Shown here piece after piece: positions 15,001 to 26,714 of a stretch of 64,000 bases of DNA. The notes under the pieces were generated by a model. That model worked only from the letters and a program-made list of their open reading frames with translations. It ran no database searches and had not been told where the DNA came from. A program made the position numbers and the translations under genes. Source of the stretch: Cylicocyclus nassatus (Eukaryota > Nematoda > Chromadorea > Rhabditida > Strongylidae); NCBI GenBank assembly GCA_958299035.1, contig CATQJL010000223.1:50574302-50638301 (forward strand), in the 5' to 3' direction. Within the stretch, counting starts at the first letter, position 1; every line of letters begins with the position of its first letter.

Positions 15001-18000
15001 TATTATAGTGTGTTTGCGTTTTTTGACAGCATGCGTGTAAAAATTACTTTTGAGGCACAAAAGCACATCGAATTGTGGTTTTCTGCCCATGACTGTGTTC
15101 TATGGTCATTTTTATCTACTTATAATATTTGTCGTCTTTATATGGATCGGGCATCGTAGCAACACCAGAATTGCTTGACGGATCCAAACCGAAGCATTCA
15201 TCAGTGTGAAATTTTGTCCAGTACTGGTCCAAAACTGAAATTACTTCAGTTTTCACCCCAGAAATAACCACTAAATCCTTATTTTGTCTTTCTGCAAGTT
15301 TTGTTTCCACATCTGCAGAGCAAAAGCAAAGTAATGTGAGAGTTTCTTTTGCATTTCATGCCCATTGTCTATCTGTAAGTCGAGATATAATGCGAAACAG
15401 CTCTCTTCTTCTGCATGCAAATGCAGACTACATTTTAATCAAGCCAACCTTTCATGGAAGTAGCACATCTTAGAATGTTGCACATAAGATTATTTATACA
15501 GTCGTCGCAGATTATATTCCCTTCTCAAGCTAACCTTTTATAATAGCACTCTGGATTATTTACACAGTCCTCATTCCAATAGTTGATTTCTGTAGCTGCA
15601 CTACTTTTGCAATCTGCAGTAGAGTAAAGCCCTGGAGGTAGAGTCACGACTAAAACAGTATAAGATGGAAAACGATTTTGCGAAGATGCACAAAGTAGAA
15701 AAAGAGTTTGCTACAAGTCGGATCTGTAGTTACCAGTGCAAATCCATATCCGTAGTTCAGTCGATCTCAAGGCTTACTCAATAAAACACAAAGGCTACTG
15801 CGTGACGAAGGCGCAGAAGCAGTGTTAGTTGAGCGAACGCGAACGCGACGCGCGCGTATTCTCCTCTTTGCAAAATCCGGCGCCTCCTGCGCTCTAAGGC
15901 TAATAAAGCCGCGTTCGCGCCAAAAGACGTTGCACCTTCGTCGTGCAGCAGCCACATACTCATTAATTTGGTTCAATATTAGTAATTTGATGTCGATATA
16001 GCTTTCTCTTGAAAATCGGTGTTTGTTTACAAGCGATTTTTTTTTCAGATCACCAGACGTGGCAGCAGCATCGTCAGCAGCAGTGAACATACTCCATTGA
16101 GCAGAGATTTTGTCTACTCCTTACACCACAATTTCAAATCCTGCCTCCTATATGGCAAAAACAACGTCGGTGTTGCAAACGGAGAAGCTCCGGCCGTCAA
16201 AGGTTTCAATTTTCAATTTCTGGCTGTAATTTCAAGATAGCCCTCTGTTTTTCTAATCAAGAATTTCAAATAACAAAAAACAATTTGAAATGACCGTAAT
16301 CTCTCTGCAGCAAACATCAATCAAATATTCATTATTGTTTTTTAGGATATTTGTCCTTACATAAAAGCTACGAAGGTGTCCTATCTCTGAGATGGACTCC
16401 TAATCAGCTAATGCATGCCAGGTAGGCTAAATCAAGAATTTGCACAGTACATTCAGAGAACTTTTTTAGCTCACAGCCTTCATCCGCCACCGTTAAAGAG
16501 TCCGAGCAGCAATGGCTATGGAAACAGGCACTAAGCATAGATATGGAAGATATAATCTACATACATCTGCATCAGAGAGGTATATTTCAATAAAATTGAA
16601 GGTTCTTGTGCCCATGCGGTACAACATTTGCGCGTCAAAAATGGCCATAGAGCGCACATTTTCCATTTTTGCACACCACAGCCATTTTTCACACTCATAT
16701 TTTACCGCTAAAAGTCCCCAGGGATTATATCTAAGAGTTAACTGCAATTATAATGCCAGCGCGGTGCTGACAACAATTGTGCGTAAAATTTAGCTGTACA
16801 GTCTCCAGTTTCTCCAGGACCTAATTTTACGCGTAAACGTTGCGGTCACCGCAGACGTGTCATATTGGTCATCAAATAATATAAGCTGAAGATTTGATAG
16901 CTAACATAATTCCAATGTTGTACGGCTAGTACTTGGGTGTGAAATTGGCTATAGAGTAGTTTTGCTTCCTCATGGTCATTTTTCACGCGCAAGTGTTGTC
17001 GTCACCGCAGGCACAATATACCAGCCGTCATACTTATTTATCCCAGATTTTCTCGGGACCCAGATTAAGGTTGTCATGACTGTTTACGCTTGCTTTTCAG
17101 ACGACTCGTCACCGTCGACGTTGACGCTCGTCAACTGTGACGGCGTGCAGTGTCCGCCGTTGCAGATGTCAGCCGGCCAGCACTCACTCGTCTTCCTGAC
17201 TTCTCTGGAAGCTGGACTTGCGCCAACACACCGCCTTGATCCGCCTCTATGGGGAGGACCCGGCAAAGGTGAATATGGGACTATTCCAGTGCATATCCAA
17301 GAGAAAATTCAGCAGAAAAGACCATGCAGGAGCATAAAAGGCGTGAAAAAATTTTGAGATTTGAATATAAATTTCAGCAATCGGTACCCTAAAATCTAGC
17401 AATAAAATCCCCCTCGCAGACAATCGCCCTGTGTAGATGGGTTCGCTACGGATGAGTCCGCCAGCAGATAACATATTCGACAATGCGCATTCTACTCATT
17501 CTTCCTGGAAATAGAATGGGCTTACCTGTAAACGGACTCAGCAGACTTATATGCTAGGTCTTGGGGTATATGCCATGGCTACACTTATTTAACCTAGTTG
17601 ATAGATTTCATGGCACATCCATCTTTAGAATATATTTTATGGTCAGCATCAGGTGACATAAATTGCAGTACCTCTTTAGCAATTCAAAACATCATTTCAA
17701 GCATGCGCCCTGTACATTAGCTGCAAAATGGAGCACCTCATTGCCAATTGCCAAGCCATTTTTGAAAAGGCTGGTGATATGGTTCTTCATAATTATGGTT
17801 GCATGATGGAATTCCTCTGCTCTATCCAAATTTTGATAGATATCGCGCATAGCACTAGAAGTTATAGAATAGAAAATAGGAAAAAGAGGTTTCAAACTCA
17901 TATCTTTTTACCATTTTTGGCCATATGTTCATGAAATTGATTTTTGTAATGCTTTCAGCTAATACGATAAAGCAAAACTTGCAGAAAATGTTTAGTTAGA

Positions 18001-21000
18001 AGAACGTTATGCTATTCTTAAAAAATATTACATCTCAAGAACTTCGAAATAACAGACTTCCAATGTATTAGAACTAATCACAGCAAGAATTTCTATCCTT
18101 AGATTTTCACGAATGTGAATCAGCTTCTGAAACAGCAGTTGGTTCTTTCAATATTACCATCCGTTTGATTTTGGTAAGATTTTGACCGCTTACCACACCT
18201 TTTTTCGTCCTCTTTGCCATATCGAGGTGGTAAAATGAATGTAAACATGTTTAGTAAAAGTACATGCGTCAATTTCGTTCGCTATAAAAGGCAAAATTTG
18301 TTTTCATTTCGTTTCGACGGTATTTTGAGCACCCTGTTCAATATCATTGATCGGCTAGATGATCAAGGAAATCCCAAGTAAAATAGGTAATTTTTACAGC
18401 ATGCTCTAAATCAAGGAATGCTCAATGGTTCCAGTCAAAATATAGGCCATGGTTTCCTTTCTAAAAGATTCATTTTCCACCCGTATTTAGGAAATTTTCT
18501 TTTGACTTCCTAATTTGCTGTGCAGTGGAACCAGACTTTGAGCTTCAGACTCTGGCTCGCCTCATCAGTATGCTGACGTCGTTGTATATTCTCCTCTTTC
18601 CTTGATGACTATACGTTATCTGCTTTGTTGTCGTAAACAATGCTGAGAATTTGCTGCAGAATGACAATAAGCCATACATTTGTTTACTCATGTTCAGAGG
18701 ATTTTGAGAATTTTATTTGGAGTGTCATGGGATCGCATTTCTAACGTCATCAACATAAAAGGCTTTCGGCCTGGAAAAAGGGCAACGATGCAATTTCTGT
18801 GTAGATCGACTTAGCGCTCGCACATTTTAGAGATATACTCTCATTGTTTTTATTTTGCAAGTAGCAGTAAGAAACAATCAAGAAATCAATCTCAGTGATA
18901 TTACTGAATTCCGTTTTTCCTTCTTGAACTCGATACTAAATATTTTTGTGGAACTTGTAAGCAAGGAACGAGGAATCAAGAAAAGATAATTTTTCAGAGA
19001 AATAGAAGAACCTATATACTTATAAAGATCACATTTTGTTTTGCATTCTTTGGTCTTACAATAAGAGAACTGGGTGCTGCTCCCAGATTTTGTCAGCACT
19101 AGATCGTAACAGAATCTTTCAAAGATAAAGTCAAGCCACGAGAAAGAATTCCTGGGCTGTTACATTGTCCGCAAACTTGTAGTCGTGAATATTGAGACAA
19201 AGTAGAAATTTTTCGAGGGAGAGTGTACAAATGAAATTCTTGACTTTTGAGTTTATCAGTGTAGGATTTTCTTTTTTCAATTTGAATTTGGTTTTTCTCT
19301 CCCTTAGCGATGTGTTTTTTTTGAAAAAATTAATGTTTTGCTGCAGAATTCTCGTTATCGCTTCACGTAAAATTTATTTGCAATTTCTTTTTACCGCATC
19401 CTCTTTTTTTCGTTATCCTATGAGGGGCTTTTATCGATAGAGTTGCAAAAGGAATAGGTGATGTCATCAAGGAAATAGAGTCCTGGTAGATTTCCCGATA
19501 ATTAAAGTATATACGAAAGAAGGGCAGCATTAAGCCTTTATCTCGTCATTTGCAGAAAAAACTCTGCCTCGCTTGCGAAAAAGGACCACTGCAGTGGGAA
19601 ACGGAGCCATGCTGGACTATGTGTTTCGGATTGTTCGTATTGGCGGAGCTGAATTTCTGAACGATTATTCTCAACACAGCGACGACCGAAGCCCATCACC
19701 GACGAGTCAAAGGTTGGTCACCATATTTTAGCTGATGGAAATTCGACTTTGAATGTCTCCGATAGTATTCGCAATGAAATGGCATCATCTTAAGACTACT
19801 GCATGGCGAAAGTGCAGAAGCAGTATAAGTTGAGCGGGCGAACGCGGCGCGCGCGTGTCCTCACCGCTGTAAATTTTGCGCCTCATGCGCTCTGCGGCTA
19901 ATAAAGCCGCGTCCGCGTCCAAAGGTAATGCACCTTAGTCATGCAGCAGCCTATAAGTTTGACAAATTAAGCGATGAATCAATATTTTCTGCAAAGGGAA
20001 ACGGTAGTCATACCAGTTTAGTATTATCTCCAGTGTCCATATAGAGCTGCTAGATAGAGAGAAGAAGAATATAGGCATAATTTATAGCAGCTAATTTTCT
20101 TTATAAGAGGCATGAATCAGGGACTTTTTTCAAATGTTATGCTGTCACAGAATGAACCTAAGTTAAGAACCCCACACAGCTTTGTGAAAGACAGTGTCCA
20201 AAAAAATCTGGAGAACTGGATTCTAGAGAATACTGATTGGGAGGCTTTGAAGCCATCGCTCAAACGACAGATTATAAGATCCGTTGCTAGAAGAGACATT
20301 CAGCTGTGAACCTCAGCCTAGACCGTACTTTCTACCGTAGTCGGAGGCGTTGATTGGTCCATAAAAGATACTCCACTCTGGACCAGGGCTCGGCACAGGT
20401 GGCTTACAAGCAAGCTGGATATCGTTTTTGAGACAAAAAGCAATTGGGGTTTCGTTTTTGTGGACGAAGACACGCAAAATTGGCGGCGTTTTTTTTTTAG
20501 TCGACGTTTCGTTTTTTGGAGAATTTTCAGATAGGTGTAGGGTCAAAGGGGACTTCGTAAAAATACCCAAAAGTCAAGGGGGACTTCGTTTTTTGCATTT
20601 TCATCTAGCCACCTCGTGCCAGCCCTGCCCTGGACTCGAATTTAGAGTTGTTTACCACGACTGTAAGCTTCTTCTCTAAAAATGGCTTTTATAAGAATCC
20701 CAATCAATAAAAACATAAGATGTGTCCAGTGTCCAGTGTCCAGTTGTCCAGACGACCTGCTTGGACACTGTTTTATCACAGTAGCATGTTTACACTTTGT
20801 GCTTATGTAGTTCGTTTTATTTGAATTTTTTCTTTAGCAAATCACTCCCCGCTTCCCCCTACGTGAACACTGGAAATGCTGTAGATAGCCTTGTGAGGTG
20901 AGTTATCATTTATCCTAGCATGATATGCATGGTCTCATTGTTTGTTTGAAGGCTATTGCAGGACGAAGGCGCTGCAGCAGTATTAGGTAGCGGGCGCGAA

Positions 21001-24000
21001 CGCGTCGCGTGCGTATCCTCATCGTTTAAATTCTGCGACTCATGCGCTCTGCGGCTAATAAGGCCGCGTTCACGCTCAAAGATATTGTGCCTTCGTCGGG
21101 CAGTAGCCTATATGTTGCTCTGTCTGTCTCATTAATCCTTGTAAATTTTCACTGCACTATCGTGCAAGTTTATTTTTTTACATCACCGCATCACCGATTG
21201 TGCGGCACCATCACAAATGGGCACAATTATCACAAAGTTAGGCAGCGTCCAGAGTTGTCGCGTGCCTGCGCTGTGTCGGCGCCGTGCCGCAACCAATGTG
21301 GATGCTCTTCGCCGGGACCAATCGAAGTTTCGGCACGTCATAAGCACGGCGCCGCAACGGCACTGGAATAAGCAATTTAACGCAGCCTTTTAGTAAAGCG
21401 AGTGTAAATTCAAAATTAGACACAAACTTCTAGTTCTTCTTACTTTTACTTGATATTGTATCACTACAAATGTTAACAGAATATCACCTACAATTGACTG
21501 CTAGTGAGAACCAAAAAAATGAAGCAAAACAAGAGTTACTGTTGCCTAAGATCCAACCAAATTTTGCTTGTGCCAGCTCCGTTCCAGTGCCATAGTGGCG
21601 CTATGCCAAAACGTCCACGTGGCTCGAAACGGCGGCACACAACTTTGGACGCTGCCTTTGTTAAAATTATACAACTCTCAGTAATTGTAAATACCTGAGT
21701 TGAAAAAAAGTTTATTTTGATGAGAAATGAGATGGTGCTGATCGGAATTCACTAGGTGGAACGTTGCTTCGATATCAGCCATTTAAAAAACGAAAATTTC
21801 CTCATAGCTGAAATCTGAAAAATAATCAATACGGGCAGAAAACTTCAGCATAAACACCTCGCATACTAATTCTGTTCTCATCCTTCTTAAGAATATTAAT
21901 AGCATGTGGCAACGTCTAGCGCATTAAGGAATATGTTACAACAATATTCTACATCTTACAGTTTTATTTACAGTTTACAAATTGACCGTGCTTGCCAGTC
22001 AATGCGACATCAAATCCTTGCTCGAGCCTTCTTTGGATGTAAGTCACTTGATGTCTCATATAAGACTGTTCAAGGGGATTATTATTTGATTATTTTTCAT
22101 CTCAACCTCTTCCAGGGCTCTCCTACTGCCGTCATCTACGTACCGTAAGAAAACATTTGCTATACTTAGTGGATACGAGAGAAATGACCGGGGAAGGAAG
22201 TTGCGAACCAGTTGATGAAGAGTTCTGGAAGAAATGTCGTGCTTTGAGAACGGTACGATAGATCTACCACATATTTGTTCTAAAAATTAATGGAATCTTA
22301 CAGCCCGAACTCGAAGAAGAATTCTTACTGAGAGTTTATTGGAAAGGAATAGAAGGTACATGCACAAAGGAGCTGAGACAACAAGTAAAAAAATTACTTC
22401 TGACTAGAGAACGAGAAAATAAAAGTCAAAATTATTTTAGGCTTGGCCATATCTTCTGAGGCTCTTCCGATGGGATGAGGATCCAGAACCAAAAATGACT
22501 GAATTTACTGAAAAATACAGGTGAATAAGGTTGTCTTCTTTGTGCTCTCCTTCCTCAGAATTCCCCATCCTTCCTCCACCCTTACATTCGAAAAATCTCA
22601 TCAGCATTCGTCCAAGGTTATTTGATCGAACATGTGACCCATCTTGGTTGAACCATTATTCTTCAAAGTGAACATCGATTTCTTTATTTAAAAACCAAAT
22701 GGATGCTTTCTGCATGTGAAAGCTTCATTTATAAAGCAATTTTATAACCTTTCAGTCAACATGAACTTAAATGGTCATGCATTTTGGCAAATCTGCATAT
22801 CTGTCTTTTCTGATGTAAAAGCTGGTCGAGGAAAGGAGGGAGAGATGAACTAAAATCTCGCGAAAACAACAGCCCACATTTTCATTCGTTGTTGAGAACT
22901 TTAATCTCATACTCCAGTCCTCATCGACTTCCTACCGTACCCTAGAGCGCTGATTGGTCCTCTCGGCAAGAAATGGTATGGGGTAGGGTGTATTCGGCAA
23001 TGAATGATGGAGATGAAATCTTACTTGGATTAGAGAACTTTCACTTTGTCCTTCGCCCAGTACCGTACTCCTCTATATCAACGTGCTCAAACGCGGTACT
23101 GGGGAGAGTTCAAAATTGAACTTCTTGACCACAAATGGATCATATGAGCTACCCCTTGGTCGAAGTCTCCTATTTGGTGACCGTATTAGTAGCCAAGTTC
23201 CCTGAAGAACCCGAATTTGTCTTCAACAGACCTCAGTAAAAAAAATCTTAAATTCTTCTCCCCAAGATAGAATGATAAGAATCAATCGATCAATTCAGAG
23301 AGGATGTCGACGGTTGGCGGGTGTTAGAAGAGCGAGTACGTCGTCAAGACGAGGAGGACTTCATTGCTGGTAAATTTTTTTAGCTTTTTGTTTAGTCAGT
23401 CTAGGCTAATGGAAACTTTTTAGCGCGACACCGTAGGCCGTCATTTACCGAACGAGAGTTGTCAGTCGTAAGTGACGTCTTCGAAGAGGAATGCGAAGAA
23501 AATGGAGTGGTGAGATATCTTCATCGTTTTTTTTTTTGAATTTCACTGAAATAGAGCATCTAAGCGTCTTCATAGAGGCTGTGTTATCCAAAAAAGCACC
23601 CAACGTTTCAGAAACCACATACATACATAAGCAGATTGTATTTATCGAAGTATGGACCGATGTTTCAGCAAGAGCGGCAACAATCTCATGATGCTGAAGA
23701 ACTGCTATTCCGGCAATTTGCTGCCAATTTACATCGAATTGATAAAGATGTGGAGAGATGCGATCGAAATTTGATATTCTTCTCCAACAAGGAAAATTTG
23801 GAAAGCCTTCGGTACGTTAAAATTTTGGCTTACATTAGATAAAGGTCTATTAGTCGCTAGCGCATAAATTTCATAAACATTTAGAATAAAAATGTCCCTG
23901 TGCTCCCGCTCAGACAATTATTGCGACCACCCGCGGAAGGGCCACCGCCGACGTTTCATCCATGCCGCGGGTGGTAGAGTAAACGCACACTAAGCAGCCG

Positions 24001-26468
24001 AGAGTTACCCGCGGATGCGCCGGTTAGCGCTCGAAAGACGCCCGCGGATGTCCAGACAAGCACCCGACTGATGCGCGATATGCATCCGCGGATGGCCCGA
24101 TACGCAGTCTAAACGCAGTACAATGTACATCTAGTCCATTTTTTGAGCCTCAGTTTCCATCTCCGTCGCCCTCGCACATGGATCAGGATATGCGTCAAAG
24201 TTTGTCTTTCCTCGTACCCTGGGGGAGGATACCTCAGCTGACCTCCTTTGCTACTAGCCACATACCGAGAAACGTTAAGCAACGGCATAAACGTTGAGGG
24301 TACCTCCACCAGCGCGGCGTATCTCACGCGAGTAACGTTTTTGCTTACAGCATGTAAGAATTGCAGCGTCCGGCAAGGCCTGCGGCTGGTCAGACTGATT
24401 CTGTTAAGCCGTTGCCTAGAAGGGCTGGGGCCTGCCCGAAAATGATGAGCACGGCCCTCATTAAGGCTTGCGGCTTCTTTCAATAAGGTCCGTGGCCCGC
24501 GAGTGTTTTTTCCCGGGCCGCGGGTGTCTCGGTAGAAGAATTAAAACCCGCGGCCTTTAACTAGCGAAAACATTGAGCCGCGGGTCGCCAAGCAAGTGAA
24601 TTAAGGGTCGCAGATGGTCAGTATCAAAATTCAACGTTCGCGCGCCACCAAAAGGCATATTAAGGGCCGCGGATGCTCGTAATAATTGTCTGAGCGATCT
24701 CCTTTTGATATAGTCCATTTGGTCAAAATGCATAAAAATGATCAAAAAACTAACAAAACGGTTTCAAACTTCATCTCCCTTTCTTCTAGAGTCTTCAAGA
24801 CTGCTATGCGTTTGCGGGTCGGAGCCTTTGCCCTCACCTAGAGAGTCGCAGAATTCTCGAAAGAGGCCTATATCCTTACTTAGACTGGCGATTATTTTTA
24901 CCTGCGAGTAGTTGAAGTAAACGCAAAAATTTCCAAACACTTATGTAAAAGAAATCTTTGAAGTCATTTTAGCAGCCATACCCTTCTATAGTTTCGTCTA
25001 TGGGCCCATAAGTACTTTGAAAGCATCTCAAGAATTTCTGAGGGTTGGCGGATGCCAAGCACCTTTATCAAAAAAAAGTTCGTCGCGCATCCTCCCGGTC
25101 CCCTTCCCCCCAAAAAACTTCCTGGACTGCTATTGGTACTTTCGTGCTGCCTCGAAGTTCGGACTAAGACGATGTGCACATCATTTCAGAAGGATAATGG
25201 TCACTTATGTACGTAGAAATCTCGATGATGGCTATATCCAAGGAATGTGCGACATACTCGCTCCACTTCTAGTCATTTTTGAAGATGGTGAGTTCAAACA
25301 AGAATTTTATTTGCTGGTCTTTTAAAAGATTGGAAGACATAGATCCTTTTCAAGGTAGGGTAATGATTTGCTTTGAGCAACCCTTATTTATGCCGTAGTC
25401 TGCCATGAATAAACCTATTCTTTGGCAGTGGATTACGACAAAAAGTTCCACTACAGCCAAGTTTTATTGACCTCAAGTAAACATATATTGTTACAAAGAT
25501 TGCAGGCACTTTCCCAAAAACCGATTTATAAGTGAAAAATCTCCCACCATAAATAAAGTTAATTCCTTACTTTGCAGAAGCACTAACACTTGAATGCTTT
25601 ACGGTGCTAATGGGTCGTTTACGAGAGAACTTCCCTCAGAGGAGCGGCATGGATCATTGCCTTATGAATCTTCGCTCTCTGATTCAGGTACTCACACCAA
25701 ATTTAACCAACTGTTGAACTATGATAATCTACATTTTCTAGGTAGTCGACCCGCAAATATTTTCCATGTTGACGTCTACATCGGACTTTACTCATCTCTA
25801 CTTTAGTTATCGATGGTTCCTTCTGGATTTCAAAAGAGGTGAATATCAATTTGTTGCTGAAAACAGGTCAAAAAGGAAGGAAAAGATACCAAAATGAATA
25901 CTTTTTCATGGAAATGCCTAGAATATAAAATTTTGAGTTTCCACAAAACTTTAAAGTCTAGTACAAACACATCTCTGAGTCACAGTCTCTCAGTCAGAAA
26001 ATATATGATTGAAAAGAAAGCTTCATTGCTGCTTACGGACGCATAAAAAAACATCTATCTCTATTCTCGATAGAACTTACTTTCTCGATATCGATACTTT
26101 CAATTATATTTCTGAAGAGATTGACCGAGCGTTTTGAGTCACAAGCATTTTTTCAGAACTATCATACGACTGCATTTTCCGAGTCTGGGAGGCTATATGG
26201 GCAGCATCCAGAACATATACCCCTCACTTTCCTTTATTCTTTGCACTAGCTATGATCACAAACTATCGAGATGTAATCATCGGGAACAACATGGACTTTA
26301 CCGACATGATCAAATTCTTCAATGGTAACCATTTTTTCTCCGAAAATCAATTCTGTACATCAAAATTTCTTTCCAGAAATGGCCGAACGCCATGACTGCA
26401 CTCGGCTACTTGCCGCAGCTCGTTCTCATGTGAAATGCCTCCAGAACCTGGTACAACATCTTCGGTAG
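15..26468 (+). CDS. tbc-8: TBC-8 / SGSM-type RUN-TBC Rab GTPase-activating protein (5' end outside window)
   Basis: Orthologue of the SGSM1/2 (RUTBC) family; in C. elegans TBC-8 acts on RAB-2 in dense-core vesicle maturation. I joined 22 exons, all phase-consistent: 15-165, 3407-3499, 4365-4438, 14459-14568, 16049-16202, 16346-16421, 16470-16579, 17101-17268, 19556-19712, 20838-20897, 21974-22038, 22116-22252, 22304-22384, 22441-22520, 23299-23369, 23424-23509, 23669-23811, 25190-25287, 25578-25687, 25742-25838, 26157-26324, 26377-26468 (stop TAG). They give 792 residues. In order: the end of a RUN domain ([25 protein letters not shown]), a PH-like Rab-binding block ([32 protein letters not shown]), and a TBC domain with RQQAW (RxxxW), IDKDVER carrying the arginine finger (IxxDxxR), and GYIQGMCD carrying the glutamine finger (YxQ). 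The gene ends about 30 residues after the TBC domain. Introns are loaded with MITEs. The start codon lies left of the window. The 60-nt exon at 20838 is the least conserved. Confidence 0.93.
1497..1840. repeat. Dispersed repeat, copy 1 (AGTGGCGTAC...GTACGCA type)
   Basis: Ends AGTGGCGTAC and GTACGCAATT form short inverted termini. The body has several AAATTTT blocks, the phrase TTATTTACAAGTATAA, then a poly-C/CTCC tract. About 340 bases are colinear with 28529-28892, including CCGAAATTTT and the TTATTTACAAGTATAA phrase. Fragments recur near 13750-13825 and 25015-25110. Confidence 0.6.
2336..3031. mobile_element. MITE, TACAGGGTGTCCC family, copy A
   Basis: Starts TACAGGGTGTCCCA and ends GGGACACTCTGTA, an inverted terminal repeat flanked by TA, as in Tc1/mariner-type insertions. 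The inner arm carries the family phrase GATCAAACAGTGTACATA. About 700 bases with no intact transposase frame. It lies in the first tbc-8 intron of the window. Confidence 0.75.
3710..3960. mobile_element. MITE, TTAACACRTTGACGACC family, copy 1
   Basis: Left TTAACACATTGACGACCAAG, right GGTCGTCAATGTGTTAA: a 16-base perfect inverted terminal repeat with TTAA-like termini. 251 bases with no coding frame, in a tbc-8 intron. Matches 46468-46714. Confidence 0.8.
7391..8068. mobile_element. MITE, TACAGGGTGTCCC family, copy B
   Basis: Left end TACAGAGTGTCCCAAAAAAA, right end TTTTGGGACACCCTGTA. Arms contain TACTGTTTGATTG and CAATCAAACAGTA as mirror images and extend inward for over 100 bases (CTCTATAAAATGG-like phrases). 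678 bases, no coding capacity. Inside the 10-kb tbc-8 intron. Confidence 0.82.
9210..9420. mobile_element. CAGGGCTCGGCAC element, copy 1
   Basis: Left end CAGGGCTCGGCACATGG; right end GCCACTTGTGAGCCCTG. Inner phrases AACGATATCCAGCTTGCTTA and GTCGACTAAAAAACC match, in inverse orientation, those of 20384-20627. Confidence 0.6.
9744..10211. mobile_element. MITE, ACAAGGGA family, copy 1
   Basis: Ends ACAAGGGAGGTGCAATTGGTC and ACCTCCCTTGT are inverted. Both arms contain the phrase TTTGAAGAGCATCA / TTTGATGCTCTTT and CGAGCGCCTCTG / CAGAGGCGCTCG. 468 bases, no coding frame, in the 10-kb tbc-8 intron. Confidence 0.78.
10535..11087. mobile_element. Mariner-like non-autonomous element (TTAGGTTG ends), copy 1
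   Basis: Left TTAGGTTGACTAATAAATAA, right TTTTTAGCCAACCTAA, flanked by TA. The TTAGGTTGRCTAAWAARTAAGTTCG end is close to known mariner-family termini. 553 bases, so internally deleted; no transposase frame. Confidence 0.68.
14658..14677. repeat. (TTTA)n microsatellite
   Basis: Five tandem TTTA units in a tbc-8 intron. Confidence 0.8.
15792..15953. mobile_element. Small GC-rich MITE, AGGCTACTGC family, copy 1
   Basis: 162 bases starting AGGCTACTGCGTGACGAAGG and ending CCTTCGTCGTGCAGCAGCC. The core has CGCGCGCGTA and the conserved phrase GGCTAATAAAGCCGCG. Three copies occur within 5.3 kb, all in tbc-8 introns and all in the same orientation. Confidence 0.8.
16816..17031. repeat. Imperfect direct duplication in a tbc-8 intron
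   Basis: A phrase of about 50 bases (ATTTTACGCGTAAACGTTGC GGTCACCGCAGACG) near 16820 is echoed near 16978 (TTTTTCACGCGCAAGTGTTG TCGTCACCGCAGGC) in the same orientation. Confidence 0.4.
19793..19951. mobile_element. Small GC-rich MITE, AGGCTACTGC family, copy 2
   Basis: Starts AGACTACTGCATGGCGAAAG and ends CACCTTAGTCATGCAGCAGCC, colinear with copy 1 including GGCGCGCGCG and GGCTAATAAAGCCGCG. Confidence 0.78.
20112..20309 (+). CDS. Unrecognised small reading frame in a tbc-8 intron
   Basis: A 65-residue frame starting MNQGLF with a soluble, charged composition ([19 protein letters not shown]..). It is preceded by TTTCTTTATAAG and followed by a stop, with no donor that would join it to tbc-8. 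It could be a relic of an element-encoded protein or a chance frame. I do not recognise the family. Confidence 0.15.
   Translation: MNQGLFSNVMLSQNEPKLRTPHSFVKDSVQKNLENWILENTDWEALKPSLKRQIIRSVARRDIQL
20384..20627. mobile_element. CAGGGCTCGGCAC element, copy 2
   Basis: Left end CAGGGCTCGGCACAGGTGGC, right end GCCACCTCGTGCCAGCCCTG. It shares the phrase AAGCAAGCTGGATATCGTTT with copy 1 read on the other strand. No coding frame. Confidence 0.65.
20950..21108. mobile_element. Small GC-rich MITE, AGGCTACTGC family, copy 3
   Basis: Starts AGGCTATTGCAGGACGAAGG and ends GCCTTCGTCGGGCAGTAGCC; same core order as copies 1 and 2. It lies 52 bases after a tbc-8 exon. Confidence 0.78.
23906..24695. mobile_element. 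Foldback element rich in CCGCGG motifs
   Basis: Left arm CGCTCAGACAATTATTGCGA followed by CCACCCGCGG; right arm CCGCGGATGCTCG followed by TAATAATTGTCTGAGCG, its mirror image. Between them CCGCGG or CCCGCGG/CGCGGATG occurs about ten times. Much more GC-rich than the flanks. It sits inside a 1.4-kb tbc-8 intron that splits the TBC domain. The minus-strand frame at 24109-24483 is not a recognisable protein. Confidence 0.75.
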
Positions 26469-26684
26469 CGATCTGTCAACCTGTTCTCCCCCCCCCCCCC
26501 CCGACATATCCACAAACCCCCCTTTACTGTGATAATTCGTTGTTTTAGTTACTGCCTTCTTCGTTCTTGTTCCCCGAACCACTTGTTTCCTCTTTTCCCA
26601 CGGATTCTCAGACACATCTTCTACGAGTTGGGTTATCAACCTAGTATATAAGAGTCTATCTACAAAATGTTCCTCACTATATTT

Positions 26685-26690
26685 AATAAA
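26685..26690 (+). terminator. Poly(A) signal AATAAA of tbc-8
   Basis: AATAAA lies 217 bases after the tbc-8 stop codon in AT-rich sequence. It is the first canonical plus-strand hexamer downstream of the stop. Confidence 0.5.
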
Positions 26691-26708
26691 GCTAATTATA
26701 CTTCGACT

Positions 26709-26714
26709 TTTATT
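26709..26714 (-). terminator. Poly(A) signal AATAAA of TACO1
   Basis: TTTATT on the given strand reads AATAAA for the minus-strand gene, 138 bases past its stop codon. Position and sequence fit a poly(A) signal; there is no transcript evidence. Confidence 0.45.

Noticed and set aside
16962..17357. 131-residue plus-strand frame as a gene of its own
   Set aside because: Only its middle part (17101-17268) is coding and is a tbc-8 exon flanked by TTTTCAG and GTGAAT. The rest is intron read-through.
24109..24483. 124-residue minus-strand frame
   Set aside because: Lies entirely in the GC-rich CCGCGG foldback. Composition follows the element, and there is no recognisable domain.
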